The notes beneath the pieces were generated by a model that was not told the origin of the DNA, ran no database searches, and worked only from the letters and a program-made list of their open reading frames with translations. DNA of 44,925 nucleotides, taken from contig CALXLN010000130.1 of NCBI GenBank assembly GCA_944389215.1, positions 1-44,925 of the forward strand, given 5' to 3'. Position 1 is the first letter of the stretch. Each line of letters starts with the position of its first letter. The DNA comes from an uncultured Opitutales bacterium. Its GTDB lineage: Bacteria; Verrucomicrobiota; Verrucomicrobiia; Opitutales; Intestinicryptomonadaceae. Shown piece after piece: positions 33,291 to 41,839 of the stretch. The position numbers and the translations under genes were made by a program.

Positions 33291-34034
33291 ATGGCAAAAA
33301 TATCTCCTAAATTAAGTTGGTGCAAAGTCAGGCTGGGCAAAGACCTAAACTGGTGGGTAACCGAAACAAGCGACAAAGTAAACTGGGATATAGATGGCCT
33401 CAGCATAATCGACCCTCGGCAAGCCACCCATATGCTGGAAACTTTAGACGGTTTGAGAGATTACGGATTGGACGACTCTATTGTTGAAAAGGCGTTTATA
33501 CCGTTTTCAATAGATTCAAAAAACGAAAAAAATGAAGTAAAACTCGTGCGTTCTATGGATTCAGTCTCCGACTCCGACGAATTGCAGCTATTTTTACTTC
33601 CAGACTCGCTGGACGACGATTCTCCTTATGCGGAATTTCTCGACCACATTACAAAGCTTCAAGTCAAAATGCTTAACAAAACTTTCGATTTTGAAAAAGA
33701 CGTGGCAATAGAAGACCTTGAAGAGGAAATTCGCGAGAATTATTCAAACGACTACATGGAAGGCAAAGCAATCCATGCTTTCCACGAAGTTATGGACATT
33801 TTAGAGTATGTTCCAGACGGATATTCCTTGGAGGACGACGAAGACCGCGACGAAAAAGAGGAGGAGGAAGACGACTACTCGGAAATTGAAGACCTGCCCG
33901 AAGAGGACGAGGAAGACCTCGAAGAGGATGAAACTATGCACTGGGACGAGGACGACGATGAAAACGATTACGACAGAAACGGATACGACGATTCCGACGA
34001 CCTCTCAGACTTTGACGACGACGAAAAATATTAA
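33291..34034 (+). CDS. strongly acidic protein of unknown function
   Basis: A 247-residue cytoplasmic-looking protein. The first part (1-175) is ordinary, beginning MAKISPKLSWCKVRLGKDLNWWVTE with several conserved-looking Trp residues and no motif I know. The last 65 residues are almost only Asp and Glu, with Tyr and Asn (for example EDEEDLEEDETMHWDEDDDE). The tail could bind cations or basic proteins or compete with nucleic acids, but this is a guess. AAAGGA a few bases before the ATG supports the start. A strong terminator follows. Transcription may continue from lnt, 47 bases upstream. Confidence 0.85.
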   Translation: MAKISPKLSWCKVRLGKDLNWWVTETSDKVNWDIDGLSIIDPRQATHMLETLDGLRDYGLDDSIVEKAFIPFSIDSKNEKNEVKLVRSMDSVSDSDELQLFLLPDSLDDDSPYAEFLDHITKLQVKMLNKTFDFEKDVAIEDLEEEIRENYSNDYMEGKAIHAFHEVMDILEYVPDGYSLEDDEDRDEKEEEEDDYSEIEDLPEEDEEDLEEDETMHWDEDDDENDYDRNGYDDSDDLSDFDDDEKY

Positions 34035-34053
34035 GCTCCAATTTTCAAACAAT

Positions 34054-34084
34054 AAAAACCCCGCTTTTACGCGGGGTTTTTTTT
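34054..34084 (+). terminator. rho-independent terminator after the acidic protein gene
   Basis: AAAAACCCCGC and GCGGGGTTTTT form a perfect stem with a 6-base loop, followed by more Ts. It could work in both directions. Confidence 0.92.
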
Positions 34085-34235
34085 ATTTATATACAAAGGC
34101 GGCTGTGCTTGCGGATAAAAGATCCAATAAAACTGAACGGATTTTCTATTTGTCGCTATCTAAGCCAGTCCCTCTTATTTATTATTGTCTAAGCCACTTC
34201 CTGCTTACAAAAGATTACAACTTTATTTATGCAAT

Positions 34236-35255
34236 TCAACGCAAGGCGCCAAATCTGTATATTGTCGCGGAGGAATAAGTTTCATCCGGATACAGTATTG
34301 TCGACGGGAAATGCGGCTGGTTCGGAGAATCCGGCCAATGCTGGGTTTCAAGGCAGAAACCGCTATGCCTATCGTAAATTCTTCCGTCTTTGCCCTTGCG
34401 CTTGGTTATGAAATTTCCAGTGTAGAACTGCATTCCCGGCTCGTTTGTAAGAACCTCCATGCTTCTTCCAGATACAGGGTCATGGACAACCGCCGCCTGC
34501 ACTATTTCGCCGTCTGAATTTTTCAAAACATAATTGTGGTCGTATCCGCCATTTGCGTCTACAATTAATTTAGATTCAGCCTCCACGCCGTCGCGGATTT
34601 TCCTAAACTTGCGCAAATCAAGCGGCGTACCCTTTACAGACGATATTTCTCCGGTCGGAATTAGCTTGTCGTTCGGAGGCGTAAAGAAATCGGCGTTTAT
34701 TTTTATATAGTGGTCGAGAATATTCTCGGAAGCCCCTGCGGACAAATCAAAATATGTGTGGTTGGTAAGTGCGCATACAGTGGGCTTGTCGGTCGTTGCA
34801 AAATACTCCAAGACAAGCTCCGCATTGTCCGTCAATTTGTAGAACACGCTAACCTCCAAATTTCCGGGAAATCCATTGTGCATATCGGGAGAAATATAGT
34901 GCAAGTTTACGCCTTTCCAGCCGTCTCCTTCGCATAGGCGCATATCCCAAATGGCGCTTTCAAAAGAATTCTTTCCGCCATGGAGAGTATTTGCGCCGTC
35001 GTTGACATCCAACTTATATTTTTTGCCGTCTATTGAACATTTTGCGCCGCCTATGCGGTTGCAATACCTGCCGATTAGAGCGCCGAAATATCCGTCGCGC
35101 TTGGCGTATTCGGCGGGCGAATCGTATCCCAAAACGATGTCTCCCAAAACGCCCTTTGCGTCGGGAGCAAATAGCTTTGTTATCGTTCCGCCCAAATTGC
35201 AGACTTCCATTTTAAGTCCGCCGTTATCTATTGTGATAGTTTGATATTTTGCCAT
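34236..35255 (-). CDS. galM: aldose 1-epimerase (galactose mutarotase)
   Basis: This 339-residue cytoplasmic enzyme interconverts the alpha and beta anomers of galactose or glucose. It shows the family pattern: RYCNRIGGAK (63-72), NDGANTLHGG, the catalytic His in TNHTYFDLS, the substrate-binding Asp in GGYDHNYV and the catalytic Glu in GFCLETQHWPDSPNQP. No signal peptide. It follows a secreted protein gene by 20 bases on the same strand. No other galactose genes are adjacent, so its pathway here is not shown by context. Confidence 0.95.
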   Translation of the reverse strand: MAKYQTITIDNGGLKMEVCNLGGTITKLFAPDAKGVLGDIVLGYDSPAEYAKRDGYFGALIGRYCNRIGGAKCSIDGKKYKLDVNDGANTLHGGKNSFESAIWDMRLCEGDGWKGVNLHYISPDMHNGFPGNLEVSVFYKLTDNAELVLEYFATTDKPTVCALTNHTYFDLSAGASENILDHYIKINADFFTPPNDKLIPTGEISSVKGTPLDLRKFRKIRDGVEAESKLIVDANGGYDHNYVLKNSDGEIVQAAVVHDPVSGRSMEVLTNEPGMQFYTGNFITKRKGKDGRIYDRHSGFCLETQHWPDSPNQPHFPSTILYPDETYSSATIYRFGALR

Positions 35256-35275
35256 AAATACCCCTTGGGTTTAAA

Positions 35276-36217
35276 CTATTTTATTTCCAGTATAATGTCG
35301 TTTTTAGTGCGGGCATCCCTGCCGGCGGCACCCGCGTAAACGGAAATTTTGCGCTTTGCTCCCAATGGAATGCTGTCTCCCAGAGAACATTCTTTAGAGT
35401 TAACGGTCAATTTGTTTAGGCTGCCTATTGTTCCGCGGGAATTGTCGATTTCGAAAAGAACGTATTTGCCGGGTTTCATTTTTTCGTCGACGTTTATTTC
35501 TATATCGCAGGAGGCGAGATCCGCCTTTTTAAAATGCGCTTTGGGAATAAAGCCGTCTTTTGAATTGAAAGCTACTTTGAATATCCATTCCTTGGGATTC
35601 TCGCGCAAGAGCGAATCCAATATGAGCTCGTCGTTTATGTTAAGTTCGCTCTTTCCCGTCATATTGATTATTATTCCGGCACGCGAAGCCTCATTCTTTA
35701 CTTTCATGGAATCCACTATGAAAGTCATGGAACCCTTTGCGTTAAACTTGGAGTTTTCCAAGTTTAAATATGCTATCGACATGGATGTAGATTCATGGTG
35801 GGTACCGAATTCGACTATTCTGCCTATGTCTAAAACGCAATTTTTAAAAGTTGCAACGCTGTCGTTGCCTGTTCCGGAAGAAATCTGCTGTATATACGCG
35901 CCTTTTGTTTTCAGCGTCCTGCCTTCGGCGGTGCAACTTGCGTGAAAACCGACCTTGAAAGTCTTTACGGATAAATCCCTGTCTATTTCCAAATGGTATC
36001 CGCCTTCTCTAACCCAAACCAAATCGTTCGGGCCGGGTTTCCCCGAGAGTTTCTTTTCGGTGAAATGGATGGCGCTAGTCCAATCGCAAGTTGAGTACTT
36101 TAAATTTTTCTCCGGAGAACCGAACTGCCCGCAAATAAAATCCATGGCGGACAAGGAAGTGGAAACAATTAATACCGGTACGACTATGAGATGTTTTTTT
36201 ACTAGAAGCGGTTTCAT
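35276..36217 (-). CDS. secreted beta-strand-rich protein of unknown function
   Basis: A 313-residue protein with a signal peptide (about 1-25, basic KKH then a hydrophobic run, ending SLSAM). The mature part has short alternating hydrophobic strands and many Asn, Ser, Gly and Lys residues (GNDSVATFKNCVLDIG, IIINMTGKSELNINDELIL). This recalls the repeat-rich passenger of autotransporter or pectin-lyase-like beta-helix proteins. The end (GAAGRDARTKNDIILEIK) lacks an autotransporter barrel. ATG at 36217 begins the signal peptide. It lies just upstream of galM and may be co-transcribed. Role unknown. Confidence 0.75.
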   Translation of the reverse strand: MKPLLVKKHLIVVPVLIVSTSLSAMDFICGQFGSPEKNLKYSTCDWTSAIHFTEKKLSGKPGPNDLVWVREGGYHLEIDRDLSVKTFKVGFHASCTAEGRTLKTKGAYIQQISSGTGNDSVATFKNCVLDIGRIVEFGTHHESTSMSIAYLNLENSKFNAKGSMTFIVDSMKVKNEASRAGIIINMTGKSELNINDELILDSLLRENPKEWIFKVAFNSKDGFIPKAHFKKADLASCDIEINVDEKMKPGKYVLFEIDNSRGTIGSLNKLTVNSKECSLGDSIPLGAKRKISVYAGAAGRDARTKNDIILEIK

Positions 36218-36611
36218 TAAAAAAATGCTAAAAAAAACCCTTTGCGTTTGCAACGATTTTTTAAAACCGCAAACAAAAATCCTCTAAATTTCTGTTTAAA
36301 ACAAGGTATCCAGCAATGCCGATAAAAGCGCGTCCGCAATTGCCGCAGAGAAGGCCAATAAACAAGCGCAAAATCCGAACGCAAATAAAACGCCGCAAAA
36401 AATCGAACACAGTTTTGGCATTCAACGAAAATCCGCGGGAATTAAACGGCAAAACAAATGCGCCGAAACGACGCGGAAATAACCGCAAACAAAAGATGGT
36501 ACCTTCATCTCTTCCAATCGGTTTCAAAAAAGCGCGCGCCAACCCAGCAAAATACGCACCGAAAATAAATATGCGCTGTTTGTCGAAAAACTCCCAGAAA
36601 ACACGCTTTCC
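36218..36611. other. intergenic region between the secreted protein gene and rny
   Basis: This 394-base region separates two minus-strand genes. It should contain the promoter of the secreted protein gene and the 3' end of the rny transcript. It is purine-rich on the plus strand. Open frames exist there (36316 onward, Lys/Arg-rich, and a start-less Ala/Lys/Asn-rich frame from about 36300 to 36480), but none has a credible start or known motif. No terminator is obvious. Confidence 0.5.
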
Positions 36612-38156
36612 CTATTGTTGCTCGCGAGGTTTTGCAAGCTCGGTAAAGCGCTGCTCGCGGATGAGCACGACTTTGACGGGAATGGTTCCGTTCAAATTAT
36701 CCTCGATTTTCGAACGTATTTTGCGCGCAATTTCATGGGCTTGTATATCGCTTACAACATCCGGAGAAACGATAACCCGCAATTCCCTGCCCGCTTGCAA
36801 TACGTAAGCCCCCGAAACTCCGTCGAAGCCCAAAGCGATATTTTCAAGCGTCTTTATGCGGCGTATGTACCCTTCTGTGGCCTCCATTCTGGCTCCGGTT
36901 CTGGTGGCGGAAATCGAATCGGCTATTTGTAAAATTACCGAATATACGCTTGTGGCCTCAACCTCGTTGTGGTGCGATGCAACGGCGTTTGAAATAATCT
37001 CCGATTCGCCCGCTTTGCGCAATTCCTCCGCCCCCGCCAATGCGTGTGAAAGCGGCGAATCAATCGTCTTTCCTATATCGTGCAAAAGCCCAACTCTGCG
37101 GGCTATTGCGACGTCGCAGTTCAACTCTGCGGCAATCATTCCGCAAAGCTTCGCCGTTTCTATCGAGTGCTCCAGAGTATTTTGGTTTAAAGACAAATGG
37201 AAGGATAGCCTCCCGACAAGCCGCAAAATGTCCGGCGACAAGCGAGCAAGCCCAAGAGAGTCCGCCGCATGCTCGCCCAATTCGTAAACCCTTTCCGATA
37301 TTGACTTTTTTGCCGACTCAACCGCCTGCTCTATCGTCGACGGATTTATTCTGCCGTCAAGGACCAAATTTTCCAAAGCAACCCGGGCAATTTCGCGGGA
37401 AGTAGGATTAAAAGACGATACCATCACCGAATCAGGAGATTCGTCTATAACTAAAGTTGTTCCCGTTTCAGCCTCGAAAGAGCGTATATTCCTGCCCTCT
37501 TTGCCAATCAGTCTCCCTTTCATGGCATCGTCAGGAATTTTCACTATGGCTGTAGTAGCAGACTGCGGCATTTGTGCCGACATGCGTTGCATGGCTGAAG
37601 TCAGGATCTCTCTGGCCTGTATGTCGGCCTCGCGCTTTGAATTTTCCAAAATTTCTGTCCTGTACGCAGAAAGCTCTTCTTGACACTGCCTTGAAATCTC
37701 TATCTTCGCCTCGCGGCGGATTTCATCCGTATCCAGCTTCGAAAGCTTTGCGAGCTTTTCGGCATACTCCCTAGCGTATTCGCCGTACTCTTCCTTTGCT
37801 TTTGCGAAACGCGCATATTCAAGTTCCGCGCGCTCGGCTGCGCGCTGGGCGTTTTGGAGCTCGGTTTTAGCCTCGGCAAGCTTTTCCTCCTGTTCGCGCT
37901 TTGTGGCGCGGACGAGGGCTAGCATGTCTTCGTATTCGGATTTGATTTCAAGCTCCTTTTCCTTGAGCATCATCTCAAGGTCGTTGCGCTTCTTTTCGTA
38001 CTTTACAAGTTCGTCGGTGCGAATCGACTCCGCTTCGGCCTCCATCTTGTTGCGCAAAGAATTCACGCGCACTACAAGAATTATGCACTCGGCAAACAGG
38101 CAGGTAGCCAGAAGCCCGAGGACCAAGGTGTTTAAGTCGAAAAATTCAAAAATCAT
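36612..38156 (-). CDS. rny: ribonuclease Y
   Basis: This 514-residue membrane-anchored endoribonuclease starts mRNA decay. The N-terminal span (about 8-26, LNTLVLGLLATCLFAECIIL) is followed by a long charged coiled coil (about 30-200), a KH domain with GRLIGKEGRNIRSFEAETG (around 213-231), and an HD domain with the metal-binding His-Asp in GLLHDIGK (around 355-362) and VASHHNEVE. The C-terminus is complete and the length matches the family. The first in-frame codon at 38183 would add nine residues before the anchor; the ATG at 38156 is preferred. Confidence 0.95.
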   Translation of the reverse strand: MIFEFFDLNTLVLGLLATCLFAECIILVVRVNSLRNKMEAEAESIRTDELVKYEKKRNDLEMMLKEKELEIKSEYEDMLALVRATKREQEEKLAEAKTELQNAQRAAERAELEYARFAKAKEEYGEYAREYAEKLAKLSKLDTDEIRREAKIEISRQCQEELSAYRTEILENSKREADIQAREILTSAMQRMSAQMPQSATTAIVKIPDDAMKGRLIGKEGRNIRSFEAETGTTLVIDESPDSVMVSSFNPTSREIARVALENLVLDGRINPSTIEQAVESAKKSISERVYELGEHAADSLGLARLSPDILRLVGRLSFHLSLNQNTLEHSIETAKLCGMIAAELNCDVAIARRVGLLHDIGKTIDSPLSHALAGAEELRKAGESEIISNAVASHHNEVEATSVYSVILQIADSISATRTGARMEATEGYIRRIKTLENIALGFDGVSGAYVLQAGRELRVIVSPDVVSDIQAHEIARKIRSKIEDNLNGTIPVKVVLIREQRFTELAKPREQQ

Positions 38157-38798
38157 AAAGTAAAATTCAGCCGGCGGAGGCACTTCAAATTATTGGCTAA
38201 AAAATATCGAATATATCGTTTTTAAAATCAAGTCTTTTTAATTAAGCGAATCTTCAATAGATGTGCTGCTTTCAGATAATATGCAATACTCTAAAGAAAA
38301 AATTTCGCTCTACGTCAAAGATTGTGGAATGGGAGAAAAAAAAAGAGGGCAAAGAGAATAAATACAGACTGAGAGTCCTCGTGGAATGCGGGGTGAATCT
38401 ATGAAAGGCAAATCTAAAAAATCAACCTATTCCACAACCTTTGGTATTGACCCAAAAATTTTTTATTCCGCGCAGAAGAGAATCTGAATAAACTGCGGCG
38501 GTATAGAAGCAAAGCACGTTCACATCTGCGCGCTTTTGAAATTTTTAACATTTAGACGCATTAAAGGACGCAAGCTTAAACTTGCACTTTTTTATGCGCT
38601 TGCACCAATTGCGCCCAAGCTGCCAGAGCTCCGCCTATATCGCACTCGGCGAACACCGCCGCGCAAGCAATTTGCGCATGGCTTCTGTATATAAATTTCC
38701 ATAGAAAACTCCGCGCAAAAAAAATCTTGCGCTAGCGCAAAGCGCCCGCTTCCGGGCGCCTATTGCAATAGAAGCCACTTCGCGCAGGCGCAAAAACG
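38157..38798. other. 642-base region without a recognised gene
   Basis: No ORF of normal size. A start-less open stretch (38242-38361) reads like fused pieces of a histidine-kinase ATPase domain (VLLSDNMQYSKEKISLYVKD then CGMGE) but is only about 39 codons and lacks the residues between the N and G1 boxes. Next to it is a 33-codon ORF (38389-38490) with no known motif. I see no tRNA or other known RNA. The right end holds the gltX terminator. A decayed gene or an unrecognised small RNA would both fit. Confidence 0.5.
38717..38759 (-). terminator. double-hairpin terminator of gltX
   Basis: On the minus strand a GC-rich hairpin (GCGCCC with GGGCGC) is followed by a second one (TTGCG-CTAG-CGCAA) and then eight Ts. 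It begins 39 bases after the gltX stop. Confidence 0.75.
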
Positions 38799-40109
38799 TC
38801 AGCGTTTCAGGTATGCTTCAACGCGTTCGCAGACCTTGGACTTACCCAATACCTCAAGCATCGGCATAAGATCTGGACCGCCAGCCAATCCGGATACGCT
38901 ATAGCGCAAAATCTGCATATACTCCGTAATCTTTACCCCGTTCTTTTCGGCAAGAGCGGAAATGGCGGAATATATAGAGTCGTGGTCAAAGGACTCCAGG
39001 CTTTTCAAAACTTCAAACACCTGCGCGAGGCGCTCGTCCGGATTTCCTTTCTTGTAGACTTTTTCCCTGGCGGCGGCGTCGAATTTATAGGCGTCGTTGA
39101 AGAAAAACTCAACCATTGACGGGAAGCATTCCAAATTTGCGGCTTTGGGCTGGCAGAGCAGAAAAACCTTTTCAACATAGGCAGAATCTTCGGGAAGCTT
39201 TATGTCGCTTTCCGTTTCTATTGCCCTACGTGCCATGGCGACGAACTTGTCCGGCGCAAGCGCGCGCAAATATTCAGTATTAAAATGGCTCATTTTTCGC
39301 TCGTCAAAACGCGCGTTGCTCTTGACGATTCCGTGGAAGTCGAAAAGCGCGATTATTTCGCCAATCGGCATAATCTCCCTGTCGTTTTTGGGATTCCAAC
39401 CAAGCATGCAAAGATAGTTGCGCACGGCTTCGGGAAGGTAGTTTTTCTGCTGGTATTCCTCTATCAAGGCTCCGCGGTCCCTCTTGCTCATCTTTCCCTG
39501 GCCCTCGCTTTTTAAAATCAATGGAATATGCGCAAATTGCGGCATCGGAGCGTCGAAAGCTTTGAAAAGCTCTATGTGCTTGTTTGTGTTTGTAAGATGG
39601 TCCTGGCCGCGGATTACGTTGGTTATCTGCATGCAAATGTCGTCCACTACATTCACAAAATGGAACACAGGTGTGCCGTTGGAACGAAATATAGGAAAGT
39701 CTTTTTCCTCCATTCTTGCCACGTCGCCGTAAACGGCGTCGTGCAAAATTTGCGTTTCGCCCGAAACTTTAAAAAATACCGCACCGTCTTTGTCGTACGC
39801 CCTTCCTTTTTTGCGCAAAATCTCCAAGTACTGCCTGTATATGTCGGCGCGCTGGCTCTGGAAATACGGTCCGAAATCGCCGCCTACATCCGGGCCTTCG
39901 TCCCAGTCGAGTCCAAGCCATTTCATCCCGTCTTTTAAAATATTAAGATATTCAACCCTGTTGCGCTCGTCGTCGGTATCCTCTATGCGCAATACGAACG
40001 TGCCGCCCGTATGGCGCGCGTAAAGCCAGTTGAAAAGCGCCGTTCTCGCGCTGCCTATATGAAAGAACCCGGTTGGGCTCGGTGCGAATCTTACTCTTGT
40101 CTTGCTCAT
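38799..40109 (-). CDS. gltX: glutamyl-tRNA synthetase
   Basis: This 436-residue class I aminoacyl-tRNA synthetase opens with RVRFAPSPTGFFHIGSARTA, containing the HIGH-type signature. RIEDTD and the KMSKR signature (GQGKMSKRDRGALIEEY) follow. It is somewhat shorter than the usual 460-500 residues, mostly in the C-terminal anticodon-binding region, but ends cleanly. Glu versus Gln specificity cannot be read directly, so a non-discriminating enzyme is possible. It follows the Nudix gene by 33 bases and a -10-like box lies between them. Confidence 0.95.
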   Translation of the reverse strand: MSKTRVRFAPSPTGFFHIGSARTALFNWLYARHTGGTFVLRIEDTDDERNRVEYLNILKDGMKWLGLDWDEGPDVGGDFGPYFQSQRADIYRQYLEILRKKGRAYDKDGAVFFKVSGETQILHDAVYGDVARMEEKDFPIFRSNGTPVFHFVNVVDDICMQITNVIRGQDHLTNTNKHIELFKAFDAPMPQFAHIPLILKSEGQGKMSKRDRGALIEEYQQKNYLPEAVRNYLCMLGWNPKNDREIMPIGEIIALFDFHGIVKSNARFDERKMSHFNTEYLRALAPDKFVAMARRAIETESDIKLPEDSAYVEKVFLLCQPKAANLECFPSMVEFFFNDAYKFDAAAREKVYKKGNPDERLAQVFEVLKSLESFDHDSIYSAISALAEKNGVKITEYMQILRYSVSGLAGGPDLMPMLEVLGKSKVCERVEAYLKR

Positions 40110-40128
40110 TTGGTTTTATGTTTCAAAT

Positions 40129-40134
40129 ATTATA
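40129..40134 (-). promoter_or_regulatory. possible -10 element for gltX
   Basis: TATAAT on the minus strand, 19 bases before the gltX ATG. No good -35 box precedes it at 16-18 bases. Confidence 0.3.
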
Positions 40135-40142
40135 AAGATAGT

Positions 40143-40673
40143 TTACCGTTTTAAAGTTTTAGACAAATAAAAAGCGTACACTTCCAAAAACATCGGAGTA
40201 AATAGCTCGGGTTTTTCTGAAATCAAGTTTTCAAACGATTCTACATCCATCCATTCCAGACTTTCCACCTCTTCGGGGGGGAATGATAATTTTACGGATT
40301 CATCGCAAATGTACTCGTACACCTTCGCAAACTCCCATCCTGTAGCCTCGGATGGAGAAAGCTTGCCTATTTCCCTAAGCTGGTTGGAATTGCAAATTAT
40401 TCCGGTTTCCTCGCGCATTTCCCTGACTGCCCCCTGTTCGTAACTCTCGCCCGAATCGATATGCCCCGAACACGACGCCGTATACTTGCGCGGATGCCTG
40501 TCCTTAAACTTTGAACGCATTTGTAGAAGAATTTTCCGCTTCCCGCCGAGACCGCAAAATATCAAAACCTGCGCGGAACGGTGCAACAAATTATGCGCGT
40601 GCACATAATTTCTGGGCGCTTTTGAAACAACTTCGTCGCGCTCGTCTACGATGTCGAATATGTCGTCCGCCAT
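40143..40673 (-). CDS. Nudix hydrolase (YfcD/isopentenyl-diphosphate isomerase-like)
   Basis: This 176-residue protein has a complete Nudix box, GHIDSGESYEQGAVREMREE followed by TGI, which binds the metals for pyrophosphate hydrolysis. The N-terminal FDIVDERDEVVSKAPRNYVH and HRSAQVLIF, with QMRSKFKDRHPRKYTAS, place it near the YfcD and IPP-isomerase-like branch. The Cys and Glu positions needed for true isomerase activity are not convincing, so hydrolase is the safer call. It starts 16 bases after the DUF362-like gene. Substrate unknown. Confidence 0.88.
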   Translation of the reverse strand: MADDIFDIVDERDEVVSKAPRNYVHAHNLLHRSAQVLIFCGLGGKRKILLQMRSKFKDRHPRKYTASCSGHIDSGESYEQGAVREMREETGIICNSNQLREIGKLSPSEATGWEFAKVYEYICDESVKLSFPPEEVESLEWMDVESFENLISEKPELFTPMFLEVYAFYLSKTLKR

Positions 40674-40689
40674 TTCCAGCCGCCAGATT

Positions 40690-41781
40690 TTATTTCCCGC
40701 CGGAAGGCGAAACGTTTTTGCGCTCTATCTTGCGGAAGTCAAAATCGCCCAGCTGCAGTTCCCTGCAGTAATTCAATAGAGGCGGCATCGGATCTATCTG
40801 TGCAAACCTGAAAGCCCGGCGGTACTTGTTGAGAGTCTCCCACGCTATATAATCTATAACAACCGGGTTGGCGCTCATAAGAATGGTTTTTTCCGAAAAT
40901 GTGCAGCGCGAATTAAAGACTGCCCCACCCACAAACTGCCCGCGCTCGAGCGAAAGTATGGTGAATATTTCAGAGTTCTTGAGTTCCGGAATGGCGGCAA
41001 CCTCAGCCGCAGCCATAGATGCGTTTGCCGGCTGCTTTAGGAAACGCTCGTTGTTGGACATATTCCATATGCTCATGTTTCCGACCGCCGCGCAAACTCC
41101 AAGCCCCTCCATATCCGTAACAACCGGCAGGTTTATCCAAAAATCCACCGTGAGAAAAAGCGGAACCGGAAGGTAGCTCTTGCGAAGCTCGGGGTTGTAA
41201 AGGTCGATAGATTTTAACATTCCGCGGTTGTTTTTAGGCATCAACGGATTGTCGTAATACCAGTCTTTATTGAAAAACTGTTTGCTCTCGATGTCCGCCA
41301 CGAGCACTCCGCCGTAGGAATCCTCCGCGCCCTCGCGCACCTGCGATAGCTTTGGCAAAAAGCCGCAATCGCGCATTTTTCGCCGCGACATATCAACAAG
41401 AGTGATGTCGCCGCGCTTATAACCGCGCTTTGTGAGCTGCTCTATGACTGCGTCGACAAGGGCTTTGGGCGTGCACATTCCCGCCCCGGAATTCGTGTAG
41501 ATTTTCAAGCCCACCTTGCCTTTTTCGCCGGGTTTTATCTTAAAGCCAGCCTCTGACTCGTACGCCTTGAATAAAGACGACACTGCCCTTTCGTATGTGC
41601 GCGCAGTGAAATCCGGCAATGTGGATTCAAAAATAACCGACCGCATTTTTGCCTGCGCCTCGTCGACGGATTTTGACACGTCGGAAATCGGCGCGACCTC
41701 AACGGAGTCCTGCGCATGGAGAATCAAAAATGGCGCAAAAAATAATTGCAAGAATGCGAGTTTTTTTAATATTTTTGTCAT
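40690..41781 (-). CDS. exported DUF362-like protein
   Basis: A 363-residue protein with a signal peptide (about 1-23, MTKILKKLAFLQLFFAPFL, ending LHAQ). The segment GKVGLKIYTNSGAG followed by PKALVDAVIEQLTKRGYKRGD and ITLVDMS has the pattern of DUF362 proteins, a family sometimes fused to iron-sulphur domains. No Cys clusters for iron-sulphur binding are seen here. The start is at 41781, just before the Lys-rich n-region; an ATG three codons upstream is equally possible. It is probably co-transcribed with the Nudix gene. Function unknown. Confidence 0.65.
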   Translation of the reverse strand: MTKILKKLAFLQLFFAPFLILHAQDSVEVAPISDVSKSVDEAQAKMRSVIFESTLPDFTARTYERAVSSLFKAYESEAGFKIKPGEKGKVGLKIYTNSGAGMCTPKALVDAVIEQLTKRGYKRGDITLVDMSRRKMRDCGFLPKLSQVREGAEDSYGGVLVADIESKQFFNKDWYYDNPLMPKNNRGMLKSIDLYNPELRKSYLPVPLFLTVDFWINLPVVTDMEGLGVCAAVGNMSIWNMSNNERFLKQPANASMAAAEVAAIPELKNSEIFTILSLERGQFVGGAVFNSRCTFSEKTILMSANPVVIDYIAWETLNKYRRAFRFAQIDPMPPLLNYCRELQLGDFDFRKIERKNVSPSGGK

Positions 41782-41839
41782 AAATAACATTGCCCAGTCC
41801 CAAAGAATTTGGCTAAATTAAATAATTTAGGCGAACTAA

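Noticed and set aside
34159..34196. Short direct repeat TCTAAGCCA twice, 29 bases apart
   Set aside because: Only nine bases, no further structure, and no function evident between the terminator and galM.
36316..36807. Lys/Arg-rich plus-strand ORF upstream of and overlapping rny
   Set aside because: Its composition follows from A-rich DNA, the second half lies inside rny on the other strand, and it has no motif or start signal.
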